NCBI GenBank assembly: GCA_026014745.1
Contig: JAOZHS010000001.1
Location: 186,001 to 250,000 of the forward strand
Length of the DNA: 64,000 nt
Direction of reading: 5' to 3'
Source: Candidatus Bathyarchaeota archaeon
GTDB taxonomy: Archaea; Thermoproteota; Bathyarchaeia; Bathyarchaeales; Bathycorpusculaceae
Shown: positions 33,969-42,829 of the stretch, in pieces
Layout of the letters: each line of letters opens with the position of its first letter
How positions within the stretch are numbered: position 1 is the first letter of the stretch
Notes under the pieces: generated by a model
Told to the model about the DNA's origin: nothing
Databases searched by the model: none
What the model saw: the letters and a program-made list of their open reading frames with translations, nothing else
Made by a program: the position numbers and the translations under genes

Positions 33969-34772
33969 TTGAGGCTCTTTATTTTAGACAACGGCTGGCT
34001 TGAAGGGGACTCTAACTGGATAGTAGCAATGTCAACTGTTGGTACACTCGAAAACAAGACGCCGCCTATAAAATGGATCAGCATACCCGTATACTGTGTC
34101 CTAATCGACGGGCCGGAAGGGAAAATCCTCTACGACACCGGTTGCCCCCCAGACGCAATGAGGGGGTATTGGCCGCCTAACTTAACCTCGATTTTTCCAT
34201 ACTACTATCATGATAATCAGCTCTTAGCTAAACAACTAACCTTAACCGGCACCGCTACTGAAGAAATCAAAACTGTGATTCTCTCACATCTACATCTCGA
34301 CCATGCCGGGAACACCCACTTGTTTAAGAACGCCGAGTTCTATGTGCACAAAAAAGATTTTGACTACGCAAAGCAACTGGTGGCTTCAAGCCCTAACCCA
34401 GAGAATTATGGAGCATACGTTAAGGCCGACCTTAACCTTCCCCTAGATAAACTCCACTTAATAGATGACGATTACAAGCTCACTAACCGCGTCGAGCTTA
34501 TTTCACTACCCGGCCACACCCCTGGCATTCTAGGCTTAATGGTGTATCTCAAAGAGGAGGGCACACTGATTTTTCCAGCGGATGCTCTCTACACCCAAGA
34601 AAACTATGGTCCCCCAACAAAAATGTCAGGAATAGTTTACGACTCTGTATCCTTCAGAGCCTCAATAGAAAAAATAAGAGCCCTACAGCAAAAGTACGAT
34701 GCAAAAATCATGTTTTCCCATGATATGCCCTTCTTTAAGACGCTGAAACTGGCACCAAGATATTATCAGTAA
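33969..34772 (+). CDS. metallo-beta-lactamase-fold hydrolase, lactonase-like
   Basis: MBL-fold enzyme of 267 residues with the zinc motif HLHLDHAG (about residues 115-122), a second His in LPGHTPG and Asp in FPADALY. The opening RLFILDNG and the LIDGPEGKILYDTGC block resemble the N-acyl-homoserine lactonase (AiiA-like) subfamily, but the substrate is not certain and archaeal members often have other roles. No ATG fits the start; TTG 33969 is used with GTG 33960 as alternative. It ends 17 bases before tRNA-Gly, which is on the other strand. Confidence 0.8.
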   Translation: MRLFILDNGWLEGDSNWIVAMSTVGTLENKTPPIKWISIPVYCVLIDGPEGKILYDTGCPPDAMRGYWPPNLTSIFPYYYHDNQLLAKQLTLTGTATEEIKTVILSHLHLDHAGNTHLFKNAEFYVHKKDFDYAKQLVASSPNPENYGAYVKADLNLPLDKLHLIDDDYKLTNRVELISLPGHTPGILGLMVYLKEEGTLIFPADALYTQENYGPPTKMSGIVYDSVSFRASIEKIRALQQKYDAKIMFSHDMPFFKTLKLAPRYYQ

Positions 34773-34789
34773 AATTTTGAAGGAGTAAT

Positions 34790-34868
34790 TGGTGCGGTCG
34801 CCGGGATTTGAACCCGGGATCATTAGCTTGGAAGGCTAAAGTCCTAAACCAGACTAGACGACAACCGC
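34790..34868 (-). tRNA. tRNA-Gly (anticodon TCC), CCA encoded
   Basis: Cloverleaf on the minus strand: acceptor GCGGTTG with CGACCGC, D stem GTC/GAC, anticodon stem TTAGC/GCTAA with loop CTTCCAA (anticodon TCC), T arm CCGGG-TTCAAAT-CCCGG, discriminator A at 34793, and encoded CCA at 34792-34790. It reads GGA. No intron. Confidence 0.95.
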
Positions 34869-35033
34869 ATTTGGTACTACTTCTATTTCCAATATCTGGG
34901 CTTAATTTAAGCTTATTGTACTGCTCTTTGGGAAGCATTTGAACACTCAATTCCTCCCTTGACCCATATTGGTTTCAACTGGTGAGAATTCTAAAACCTC
35001 ATAAGGTATAGCAACCTAACGCTATTGGTGGAT

Positions 35034-35687
35034 ATGAGAAGAATAGCTGCTTTAGCGGTACTTGTTACAGTTTTTGTATTGGTTGGAACAGAGGTAATTG
35101 GTGGGGTGGAGGCTAACCCTTTTGGTTTTGCTAAGCAGATTGATGCTCCATTAGACGCTAAACCACCCGTTATTTCCATAAATAGCCCTCAAAATAACAC
35201 GGACTATCCAGGAACGTTCAACATTAGCTTTAGTGTCATTATGCCTCAATACTACTCTAGATCTGCCATAGTCGATGTATTTTATACCGTAGATAATTCA
35301 ACTGTTACTATACCCCATCAATTATGGACTCTTGTGCAGGGTCCCAATATTTGTCAATATAGTACTTCCATAATAACGCCTACTCTTTCTGCAGGTAATC
35401 ACAGTCTAAAAATTAGGGCGATGGGTGCTTCTTATGACTTCCATAATTATTTCATCATTGATGGGTACTCTCAAGTCTATTTCTACTCTCAAACCTACTC
35501 TACTGTATCAGATAATAAAACTCAAAATAATCCGACCCCCACTCAAGACGCAGACTTAGACAACAATCAGTCTTTACCCACAATAACCGTACTGGAGATA
35601 ATTAGCCTAACAGTAATAGTGGCAGTAGCTGCTGTTTCACTGGTTTACTTTAAGAGAACAAGGAAGAGGCATTCAAATGCACTATGA
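35034..35687 (+). CDS. secreted, membrane-anchored surface protein
   Basis: Unrecognised protein of 217 residues. A signal peptide covers about residues 1-28 (RRIAALAVLVTVFVLVGTEVIGG). The ectodomain contains SINSPQNNTDYPGTFNISFSV, an Ig-like or cadherin-like strand pattern seen in archaeal surface proteins, and many N-x-S/T sites. An Asp/Asn/Thr/Pro stalk precedes a C-terminal membrane helix (about 188-208) and a KRTRKR stop-transfer. A paralogue-like protein occurs at 55694-56314. Start ATG 35034 has an in-frame TTG nine bases earlier. Confidence 0.65.
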   Translation: MRRIAALAVLVTVFVLVGTEVIGGVEANPFGFAKQIDAPLDAKPPVISINSPQNNTDYPGTFNISFSVIMPQYYSRSAIVDVFYTVDNSTVTIPHQLWTLVQGPNICQYSTSIITPTLSAGNHSLKIRAMGASYDFHNYFIIDGYSQVYFYSQTYSTVSDNKTQNNPTPTQDADLDNNQSLPTITVLEIISLTVIVAVAAVSLVYFKRTRKRHSNAL

Positions 35688-35882
35688 GTTTTGAACAAAA
35701 AGTTTCGGCCATAAAAGCAGAATTCCTGAAATTAGAAACGCGACTGCTGGAACTCCAACCATGACGCCGTAAAAAACACCGTCGCTACGGTATGCTCCTA
35801 TGGTTCCGCCAGTGACAAACGAGAGGCACATTGCTATTATGATAAAGAGTGCCCCTGCGGAAACTTTGGTCTTTGTATTCAC
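35682..35882 (-). CDS. two-helix membrane protein
   Basis: Unrecognised 66-residue protein with two hydrophobic segments (about 8-28 and 38-60) joined by GAYRSDG. It converges on the surface-protein gene, sharing six bases at the 3' ends. Coding status rests on the hydrophobic pattern and a good initiation context. Confidence 0.45.
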   Translation of the reverse strand: MNTKTKVSAGALFIIIAMCLSFVTGGTIGAYRSDGVFYGVMVGVPAVAFLISGILLLWPKLFVQNS

Positions 35883-35928
35883 TTAGCCACCCTTTGCTCC
35901 TTATCATTGATTATTTCATATAAATTTT

Positions 35929-35996
35929 TATGTACATATTTTGCATTGCAAACATTTTTGTAAACTAAATATGTAATTCACTTCGGGTGAGGTGAA
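35929..35996. promoter_or_regulatory. cluster of palindromes in an intergenic region
   Basis: Within the 233-base gap 35883-36115: TATGTACATA (35929-35938) is a perfect palindrome. TTTGCA-T-TGCAAA (35940-35952) is an inverted repeat. TTCACTTC-GGGT-GAGGTGAA (35977-35996) forms an eight-pair stem with one G-U pair. They lie between the start of the minus-strand two-helix gene and the plus-strand Elf1-like gene, and so may be operators or promoter elements for either. Confidence 0.4.
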
Positions 35997-36115
35997 TGGC
36001 CGGTTTCTCCGCGTGATGTTGATTATGCGTAAAATCGGCGGATTCGGCTCAAAAAAACCGTTTTTAGAATGGAAGAGTATATCTTTGCCCAGCATAAGAT
36101 AGGTTTGATTTCAAG

Positions 36116-36403
36116 ATGAGTTCCGATAAACCCACTAAAAGCAGGCAAAAAATCCCTGGAAGCCGCATGAAAATCCTTACCAAAGACGCCAAACAAATGG
36201 TCAACGGCCCCTATTACTGCCCCAAATGCCGTAAAGAGCTTCTCCAAATTTATGCAAGTACCAAAACCAAGGAAGTTTTCGCGGTCTGCAAATGTGGACT
36301 TGAGTGGCCCTTAACATATGCGCCCGTCTTTCAACCTATTGATTATTATAACAAATTCCGCGACGCTTGGAAAAAACAAAGCTACGGTATAATCAAAAAG
36401 TAA
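36116..36403 (+). CDS. Elf1-like zinc protein
   Basis: A 95-residue basic protein with one zinc ribbon, CPKCRKELLQIYA...CKCGLEW (about residues 35-64), followed by PIDYYNKFRDAW. That last block resembles the C-terminal segment of the Elf1 transcription elongation factor, which travels with RNA polymerase in eukaryotes and TACK/Asgard archaea. The N-terminal basic tail also fits. No other factor is beside it. The assignment is a resemblance, not a proven match. Confidence 0.6.
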   Translation: MSSDKPTKSRQKIPGSRMKILTKDAKQMVNGPYYCPKCRKELLQIYASTKTKEVFAVCKCGLEWPLTYAPVFQPIDYYNKFRDAWKKQSYGIIKK

Positions 36404-36472
36404 CTCCTTGCTTTTGTGGCAGTTGTTCCATAAAAACAGGGCACCTCAGAAACATACTGCCTATTAGGGTGG

Positions 36473-36955
36473 GTGTGGCGTTGGTTGGAGTACACGTGGT
36501 TTGATTTGACTGAGGGAAAACTGCAATTCACACGGACTTTTCTTATTTTAGGCAATATTGCCCTTGGGCTTTGGGTTATGCTTGCTTGCATTGCGATATT
36601 ATTCTACAACCCAGTTTTTGGGTGGCTGTACCTCATCTTCATGGTTATCATGATTTATGGCATCCTGCGTCGATACGGCTGTAAATGCTGTAGCCGCTGT
36701 AAACCCTGCACCGACGGATTCGGTAAAATAGCTGGCGCATTTTTTGCTCGCGGATTAATTAAGCGGGCAAGCATCGAAGAACGCCTAGATGCAGTTATCC
36801 TCATCTATTTCCTGCTGTTCCCCTTGCCCTTATTAGCTATCAGTATGAGCATCGCGTTGTCTTGTACGCCTCTTGAGGTTTTTGTGCTTGCATCCCTCTT
36901 GGCGTTGTCCATATACAGCTTGTCCACTTGGCGTAAGTTTAATGGGAAAAAGTAG
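36473..36955 (+). CDS. membrane protein with a cysteine-rich loop
   Basis: Unrecognised 160-residue protein, start GTG 36473. Two hydrophobic segments (about 22-45 and 47-65) are followed by a compact loop CKCCSRCKPC (70-79) that could bind metal, then two more hydrophobic segments (about 108-130 and 132-150). It has no signal for transport function. Confidence 0.55.
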   Translation: MWRWLEYTWFDLTEGKLQFTRTFLILGNIALGLWVMLACIAILFYNPVFGWLYLIFMVIMIYGILRRYGCKCCSRCKPCTDGFGKIAGAFFARGLIKRASIEERLDAVILIYFLLFPLPLLAISMSIALSCTPLEVFVLASLLALSIYSLSTWRKFNGKK

Positions 36956-37019
36956 GTTTGATTTGGGAGAAGAGTTTTAAACGTTAATTATAGTTTACTT
37001 TTAATGGATAGATGTATCC

Positions 37020-38150
37020 TTGAGGTTAAGCTCTAGACCCTTCAAGTTCTCAATAGTTTGTTTGTTGCTGATCCTCTTAGCGTGTCCCCTACTCACCCTA
37101 TTCACTTGTGACTCGGCAGCTGCGCAATCTTCCGACCAGTACTATAACAAGACCTTTGAGTGGGATTATTCAGGCAAACACTGGACTTGGAATCTCAGTA
37201 TCCCCAAAGCCCTCTATGATGAATATCGCTCTGTTCCTGTATCGACGCGGGTTCGGGATGGTCCAGCAGGGTATGGTTTCTGCACCACCACACGTGACCC
37301 CTACGTCCAAAGCTTAGCCACCGAACTCAACAAAACCACCACTAGCTTAGGATACAGCTCTTATGATCAGGTGAGTTTTGTTCTTGCCTTTGTCCAAAGT
37401 CTACCATACACTTCCGATAACGTGACTGAAGGCTACAATGAGTATCCCCGTTTCCCCATAGAAACCCTTGTGGATGACGGAGGAGACTGTGAAGACACTT
37501 CTATTCTGTTTGCGGCGTTAACCCTGAATTTGGGGTATGGCACCGTTTTCCTTAACCCCCCCGACCACTATGCGGTGGGCATCTTGGGTAACGATTTGAA
37601 GGGCGTCTACTTTACCTACAACAACAAAACCTACTATTACTGTGAAACCACGGGCAACAACTTCAAAATCGGAGATTTACCCGAAGAGTTTAGCGGGCAA
37701 AGCGCCTACGTGTACCCCATATATGAGAGCACTCAGTATGTGGCGTCTTTTTCTGCGGTGCCTGTTGTTCAACCCACCGAGGCTGGTGCCCCCCTAGACA
37801 TCACTCCTGCTCCTACTCAAGAACCCAACACTACCCCTTCCCCCACCATGGGTCAACCAACAATTGAACCCGTCCGACCCTTATCGTTTAACTTAATCAC
37901 GGACCAACCCGTACTGTTTGTTATCATAGTTTTCGCCATCAGCTTATCCATCACGCTCGCGATTTGGTCGGTGCGTCGCCCCCGCCTCGCGGCATCATCC
38001 ACATCTCCACCGATTCTCACTACAGAAGACAATAACGATGAACCTCCCGCATCCGAGGCGGCTGAGGATGTTAAATACTGCATTTACTGTGGCTCACCCA
38101 ACAAGGCGTATGCTGTTTACTGTGAACGATGCGGCAAACAAATTGCTTAA
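37020..38150 (+). CDS. extracellular transglutaminase-like protein with cytoplasmic zinc ribbon
   Basis: 376 residues, start TTG 37020. Signal peptide about 1-37. The ectodomain has the papain-like catalytic triad of transglutaminase-core proteins: Cys in DDGGDCEDTSILFAAL, His in PPDHYAVG, and a following acidic residue. Such domains often act as proteases or peptidoglycan/protein cross-linkers. A long Pro/Thr stalk (about 248-285) and one membrane helix (about 297-317) follow. Then comes a tail with a zinc ribbon CIYCGSPNKAYAVYCERCG (about 353-371), which should be cytoplasmic. This suggests signalling across the membrane or docking. It converges on the next gene with a four-base overlap. 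Confidence 0.8.
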   Translation: MRLSSRPFKFSIVCLLLILLACPLLTLFTCDSAAAQSSDQYYNKTFEWDYSGKHWTWNLSIPKALYDEYRSVPVSTRVRDGPAGYGFCTTTRDPYVQSLATELNKTTTSLGYSSYDQVSFVLAFVQSLPYTSDNVTEGYNEYPRFPIETLVDDGGDCEDTSILFAALTLNLGYGTVFLNPPDHYAVGILGNDLKGVYFTYNNKTYYYCETTGNNFKIGDLPEEFSGQSAYVYPIYESTQYVASFSAVPVVQPTEAGAPLDITPAPTQEPNTTPSPTMGQPTIEPVRPLSFNLITDQPVLFVIIVFAISLSITLAIWSVRRPRLAASSTSPPILTTEDNNDEPPASEAAEDVKYCIYCGSPNKAYAVYCERCGKQIA

Positions 38151-38671
38151 CCCAACTTGCACAGGACTTCTTGGGCAAAAGCATCCAAATTTTTCTTCAC
38201 ATTAACAGTAATGGCTGCTTCAACTAGTATGACTGCTAAAAGAAACACGCCTAACCCATAAGCCAAACTAACCAAGGACCTAAGAGGACCCAGGTATAGG
38301 CTATTAGCGGCTATTAGACTGCTCCAAACCCCCACCCCGGCACCCGCCAAAAAACCCGACAAATCCACAGCCAACCAAAAGGCTATCCCAGCAAACAGCG
38401 CCGCAAAAATGCAGCCGCCCACCGTCAGGTACAGCCAATCCTCCGTCCACGCCGATGCCATCGCAACTTCAGTTTTTCCCCCAGTTGCCTTTAGGGTGGC
38501 GTTTATGGTTTTTTTGGCGTTTTTAGGTGTAACCCCCCACATTGAGCCCTGCCTAAACCGAATTTGAGTCGGCTCCGATTCGTCAATGGCTACACAGCCG
38601 TTTTCGACAAAGCAGATTTTGAGTTTTCGGTAGGCTTCTGGAAGCGACAAATCTATGCTATGCGTAAGCAA
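38147..38671 (-). CDS. membrane protein with N-terminal soluble domain
   Basis: Unrecognised 174-residue protein, start TTG 38671. The first 75 residues form a small alpha/beta domain (SLPEAYRKLKICFVENGCVAIDE...KATGGKTEVAMAS). Membrane segments follow at about 80-105, 107-122 and 130-155. The final segment is amphipathic. It lies downstream of the zinc-finger gene on the same strand. Confidence 0.55.
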   Translation of the reverse strand: MLTHSIDLSLPEAYRKLKICFVENGCVAIDESEPTQIRFRQGSMWGVTPKNAKKTINATLKATGGKTEVAMASAWTEDWLYLTVGGCIFAALFAGIAFWLAVDLSGFLAGAGVGVWSSLIAANSLYLGPLRSLVSLAYGLGVFLLAVILVEAAITVNVKKNLDAFAQEVLCKLG

Positions 38672-38702
38672 GGGGTCACCACTTACTTGTTGGGTGTGCT
38701 GT

Positions 38703-39359
38703 CTATTGTGGTTTTTCGTCGGGTTTGAAAAGTTTTTTCTGATAACGCGAGCGGGGTTTGAAGCCTCGGATGGGCTGCCGTGACATGTTGCGTTGGCGTT
38801 CCATGTTTTTGATTCGGGCGTAGAGTTTGGAGACTTTGGTTTTGGAGGGCACCTTCGATTTTAGGGGTCGCACGGGTACGGGGGTGAAGGGTTGGGTGAT
38901 TTCTTGGGTTTTACGGTTGGACCTTTTTCGGGGAAGGTTGCGGACTTTTTTGAAAACCACGTAGCCTTCTTTTAGGTTAACTTCTTGCATCTCCCATCCC
39001 GCCTCTAGCCATGCTTTGGCGTGGGCGCTTTGGGAGGTGTTGCTCCACCATGCGGGGTCACGGTACGCGTTCATAGGGAGGTTGCTGCCGATTAATCCGT
39101 CAATGCGGGCAAACGTTAACTTGACGCTGTCGGTGAATGCTGCGCGGAATTTTAGGTGACTCTCAAGCCCAGCGTATTTGGATACGGTTCGGGGGGCGAC
39201 GATGCGTCTGGCGCAATGCAGACAGAGCATGGCGTTGGGGTCGCCGGTGGCTACGTCGGGGGTCATGCAGTCGCGGCAAAACATTTTCTTGCAACGTTGA
39301 CACTGCCGCATGTACGTTGTCCGCATAACTCTGCCGCAGATTCCACATTCATCCTTCAA
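38703..39359 (-). CDS. zinc-finger protein with a conserved Trp-rich C-terminal module
   Basis: 218 residues. An N-terminal treble-clef or RING-like cluster binds two metals: CGICGRV, CQRCKKMFCRDC, and CLHC (residues about 5-53). The middle holds DPAWWSNTSQSAHAKAW followed by GWEMQEVNLKEGYVVFKKV, a module I recall from archaeal and restriction-linked DNA-binding proteins, but I cannot name it safely. The C-terminal third is highly basic (RSNRKTQE, SRYQKKLFKPDEKPQ). A nucleic-acid-binding role is likely. Confidence 0.55.
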   Translation of the reverse strand: MKDECGICGRVMRTTYMRQCQRCKKMFCRDCMTPDVATGDPNAMLCLHCARRIVAPRTVSKYAGLESHLKFRAAFTDSVKLTFARIDGLIGSNLPMNAYRDPAWWSNTSQSAHAKAWLEAGWEMQEVNLKEGYVVFKKVRNLPRKRSNRKTQEITQPFTPVPVRPLKSKVPSKTKVSKLYARIKNMERQRNMSRQPIRGFKPRSRYQKKLFKPDEKPQ

Positions 39360-39419
39360 TGGCGGGGTCCACCTTGCGAGGAAAAATCGCCTACCCTAAA
39401 ACAGTCTTTTTTGTGAATA

Positions 39420-40958
39420 TTAATTTTGAGTTGCTAAGGCTTTGTTTTCTTCTTTGAATCCGTTGTTTTTAGACGTTAACTGTTTGATGCTGCCTCGAAT
39501 TTCAAATATGATTAAATTGAGGAGTTTTCGTGCCTCTTTATCGATGGCTAACAGAATCGCGAAGTAGATGCCTAAGCCTGCGACTGCTTTTAGAATAGTG
39601 AATATCAGCGTCGTGGTGGCTGGGATAGCTAATAGTATGAGACCCATGGCTGTGGCGGCTAGGGAATATTTGGCTATGCTCTTCAAATCCAGCGGTAAGC
39701 GGGCAGATTTACGCATAAACCCGTAGAGCCCTATGAACGTGGATAAGTGGACAGCCATCAAAATCAGCACCACATCCACTACTGCCTCAACGGTGCCTGC
39801 AACCGCAAAGTTGGTGAGCACATAATAGGCTATGGGCAGGGCGATGGCGGCTTGGATGTAGGGCACAGAAAAGACCTTAAAGATACGGCTCTTTAGCAAT
39901 TCACGAAGCGAGATTTTTCCTGTGGCATCAAAACCTTCTGTGCCCATCAAGCACTGCGTGTAGAATGTGTATAATAGCACAATCAAAGTGTCAAACGTTA
40001 AAGCTACCGCAACGGGCCAAGCGACGGCGTAGTCAGCTTGTAGGATGGTGAGGAACGAGGTAGCCATAGTTATCACTAATGCGGAGAGCGGAATTGCCAG
40101 CATCAGAACTGTGCGTAGCGACGTGCGGATTTGGTTGTCGGGGCAGCTTTTCGATAAGAGTTTGGGGTATAGGGCAAAGGCTAGCGATGCTGAGAAGCCG
40201 ATGACGGTGGTGAAGGTGAAGGCGGCTTGATAGTAGGCTCGGGTGTTTGAACCTGCATACACAAAGAGCATAACCATCGTGAACGTTACCAGTTGACCGC
40301 CGATGATGTTGTAGGCGATGGCTGCTGAACCCTTTAGCCATTCCTTGAGGTAGCCCCAGTTGATTTTTTCACGCATTTCCTTTCGAAGCAGCCAAAGATA
40401 GTAGAGTACTTGGATGCATCCTGAGAGCACCAGTCCTAAAATGGCGCCCAAGAACAGTTCATTAAATCCGATAATTAACACAGCGGCAATTGCAACTTTG
40501 GCGGCTTCTTCAATTAGTAAGCCAAATCCGATTACTTGTGGGCGAATTGAACGTAGCGTGCCCTCAAAGATGCCAATCATGTAGATGTTGAAGATGTAGA
40601 TGCCTGCGATTAGGTAAATGGGCAAATATACCTGGGTGTGGATGGCATCCGAAATCAGTATGATGGCTGGTAAATAGATTATTGTGGAAACTATTGCTAT
40701 TGTTAGCTGTGAGAGGGTACTGGTTTTGACTGTGCCTTCTTTTTCGCGTGCTATGAAGCGGGTTGCCCAAAACGGTATGACACCGCTGAACATGGCAAAG
40801 TAGCTGGTGTAATCAAAAATGTTGGTCCAAATCCCAAATTGGGATTCACTCATGTTTCGAGTAAGCAACAGTGTGAAGATGAGTCCAGTGGCTATGCTAA
40901 AGATTTGGGAGCTAAAGATGATGAAGCCTGAGTACTGGACTCGTATGTTGTTCTTCAA
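39420..40958 (-). CDS. polysaccharide/lipid-linked glycan flippase (MATE/MVF superfamily)
   Basis: Integral membrane protein of 512 residues with about 14 helices and almost no soluble domain. The start RVQYSGFIIFSSQIFSIATGLIFTLLLTR with LGVFTAWT-like spacing and the internal WATRFIAREKEG match the Wzx/RfbX-type flippase group of the MVF clan. Such proteins move lipid-linked oligosaccharides across the membrane for surface polysaccharide or N-glycan assembly. This fits the two GT39 transferases in the window. No glycosyltransferase neighbours are adjacent. Confidence 0.8.
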   Translation of the reverse strand: MKNNIRVQYSGFIIFSSQIFSIATGLIFTLLLTRNMSESQFGIWTNIFDYTSYFAMFSGVIPFWATRFIAREKEGTVKTSTLSQLTIAIVSTIIYLPAIILISDAIHTQVYLPIYLIAGIYIFNIYMIGIFEGTLRSIRPQVIGFGLLIEEAAKVAIAAVLIIGFNELFLGAILGLVLSGCIQVLYYLWLLRKEMREKINWGYLKEWLKGSAAIAYNIIGGQLVTFTMVMLFVYAGSNTRAYYQAAFTFTTVIGFSASLAFALYPKLLSKSCPDNQIRTSLRTVLMLAIPLSALVITMATSFLTILQADYAVAWPVAVALTFDTLIVLLYTFYTQCLMGTEGFDATGKISLRELLKSRIFKVFSVPYIQAAIALPIAYYVLTNFAVAGTVEAVVDVVLILMAVHLSTFIGLYGFMRKSARLPLDLKSIAKYSLAATAMGLILLAIPATTTLIFTILKAVAGLGIYFAILLAIDKEARKLLNLIIFEIRGSIKQLTSKNNGFKEENKALATQN

Positions 40959-41094
40959 GGGGTGAGGGTTCCTGCTGGCGCCTGAGATTGGGTTTCATAT
41001 ATGCATCGCTAACCCTTACATATACAATTTCCTAAATCCACCCCAAAATAACCTGAAAAACAAAAGAAAAGAAGACAAATTGCAGCGTAAAAGT

Positions 41095-42573
41095 TTAGCC
41101 TTTTACAACTGCTATGGGCACAAGCCGCGCCACTTTAGTGGCTATACCCACTTTATCACTGACTTCAGCAACCATGTCGACATTCTTGTATGCGGGGTCA
41201 GCTTCTTCAGCCAGCACCGAAGCGCTAGCTGCCCTAACGGCGATGCCGCGTTTCTCAAGACCAGTTTTGACGTCGCTGCCCCAGTATTGGCGTTTGGCTG
41301 CTGAGCGACTCATCATTCTGCCTGCACCATGCGCTGTGGAGCCAAAGGTGAGGTCCATGGCTTTCTGCGAACCCACAAGCACCCAACTGCTGGTGCCCAT
41401 GCTGCCCGGGATAAGGACGGGTTGCCCTTCGCTGCGGTAATCGGCCGGCACATCGGGGTGACCCGCTGGAAAGGCACGTGTGGCTCCTTTACGGTGCACC
41501 CAGACCTTGCGTGAAACACCATCGATGTTGTGGGTTTCCGCTTTAGCTATGTTATGTGCCACATCGTAGACGAGTTTGAGCCCAAATTTCTCAGCATCCT
41601 GCCCATAGACTTGTTGGAAGCTTTGGCGTACCCAATGCATGATGGCTTGGCGGTTGCAGAAGGCGTAGTTGACTGCGCATGCCATGGCTTGGGCGTAGTC
41701 TTTGGCTTCTGGGCTGCCACCGGGGGCGCATGCTAATTCGCGGTCAGGTAAGTTTATTTTGTATTTTTGGACTGCCCGCTCCATTACGTGGAGGTAGTCG
41801 CTGCAGACTTGGTGGCCATAACCGCGGCTGCCGCAGTGAATCATAACGGTTACTTGTCCTTCATGGGTGATGCCGAAGGTTTTGGCGGTTTTCTCGTTAA
41901 AGATTTTGTCCACTTTCTGCACTTCGAGGAAGTGGTTGCCGCTGCCTAAGGTGCCGATTTGGCTGATTCCGCGGCTTTTGGCGGTGTTGGAGACTTTGTC
42001 AGGGTTTGCGTTTGGCATGTGCCCGTTTTCTTCACAGTGCTTAGCATCCTCTGCCCAGCCTAATCCCCTGTCGATGAGCCACTGCACACCTTCGACCGCG
42101 AGGGTCTCTTGGTCGCGGGTAGAAATGGTGAAGTCTTTTCTGCGGCTACCCAACCCTGAAGGCACATTGCGAAATATCGCTTCTGTTAGCGGCGACAGTT
42201 TAGGTCTTACATCTCCCTCTGAGAGGTTGGTTGAAAGAAGGCGCACACCACAGTTGATGTCGTATCCGACTCCGCCGGGGCTAATCACGCCTGTCTCGTA
42301 GTCGGTTGCAGCTACGCCGCCGATAGGGAACCCATAGCCCTCATGTCCGTCGGGTAGGGTGATGGCGTGTTTGTAGATGCCGGGAAGCTGCGCTACGTTG
42401 CTGCACTGCCAAAGGGTGCGGTCGGTCTGCATCTTTTCTAGCAGGTCTTGGTTGGCAAATATCATGCCGGGGACTTGCATTGCATGTTTGTATTTGGGAA
42501 TTTGCCACATGTAATCGTTAATTTTCTGTAATGGAACTTTTTCTGGGGAGGCTCGGCTTTCGTTTTCGCCCAA
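41095..42573 (-). CDS. rtcB: RNA ligase RtcB
   Basis: tRNA-splicing ligase of 492 residues that joins 2',3'-cyclic phosphate and 5'-OH ends using GTP and Mn2+. Signatures: HAITLPDGHEGYGFPIGGVAA near residue 68-88 (in parts), SPGGVGYDINCGVRLL with the metal-binding Cys, GSGNHFLEVQ, and HCGSRGYGHQV. The guanylylated His is in AHGAGRMMSR. No intein interrupts it. Its cofactor archease is at 46102-46551. Confidence 0.97.
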   Translation of the reverse strand: MGENESRASPEKVPLQKINDYMWQIPKYKHAMQVPGMIFANQDLLEKMQTDRTLWQCSNVAQLPGIYKHAITLPDGHEGYGFPIGGVAATDYETGVISPGGVGYDINCGVRLLSTNLSEGDVRPKLSPLTEAIFRNVPSGLGSRRKDFTISTRDQETLAVEGVQWLIDRGLGWAEDAKHCEENGHMPNANPDKVSNTAKSRGISQIGTLGSGNHFLEVQKVDKIFNEKTAKTFGITHEGQVTVMIHCGSRGYGHQVCSDYLHVMERAVQKYKINLPDRELACAPGGSPEAKDYAQAMACAVNYAFCNRQAIMHWVRQSFQQVYGQDAEKFGLKLVYDVAHNIAKAETHNIDGVSRKVWVHRKGATRAFPAGHPDVPADYRSEGQPVLIPGSMGTSSWVLVGSQKAMDLTFGSTAHGAGRMMSRSAAKRQYWGSDVKTGLEKRGIAVRAASASVLAEEADPAYKNVDMVAEVSDKVGIATKVARLVPIAVVKG

Positions 42574-42829
42574 AACATTTCACCGTCACAACAAAAGTGC
42601 TGGTATGTTAAAAATGTTTATGACTACTGACTTTTTCTATCCTTTGCTTAACAATCTTAACCCATGGATTAATTTTCCAAGACAGATTTTGCTATCTGCA
42701 ATAGATTTCCAAGTCGCCAATTAAAAAATAGTCGTAGTATATGAAGCAACAAAAGTTGTATTCTGGTATTATACATCTGAAAAAGTTGCAGGAACTTATT
42801 TTCCCCAAAAGAGTGGTAATCAAAACGGT
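42574..42829. other. AT-rich gap holding the rtcB promoter region
   Basis: 256 bases with no supported gene. The stretch near 42580-42650 is upstream of rtcB on the minus strand and is AT-rich. No conserved RNA was recognised. The low GC continues into the next gene. Confidence 0.4.

Noticed and set aside
33969-34772. Quorum-quenching lactonase as a firm function
   Set aside because: Only the general MBL motifs and opening resemble AiiA-like proteins; no acyl-homoserine lactone context exists here.
41095-42573. Intein in rtcB
   Set aside because: Archaeal rtcB often hosts inteins, but the catalytic blocks here are continuous at the usual spacing.
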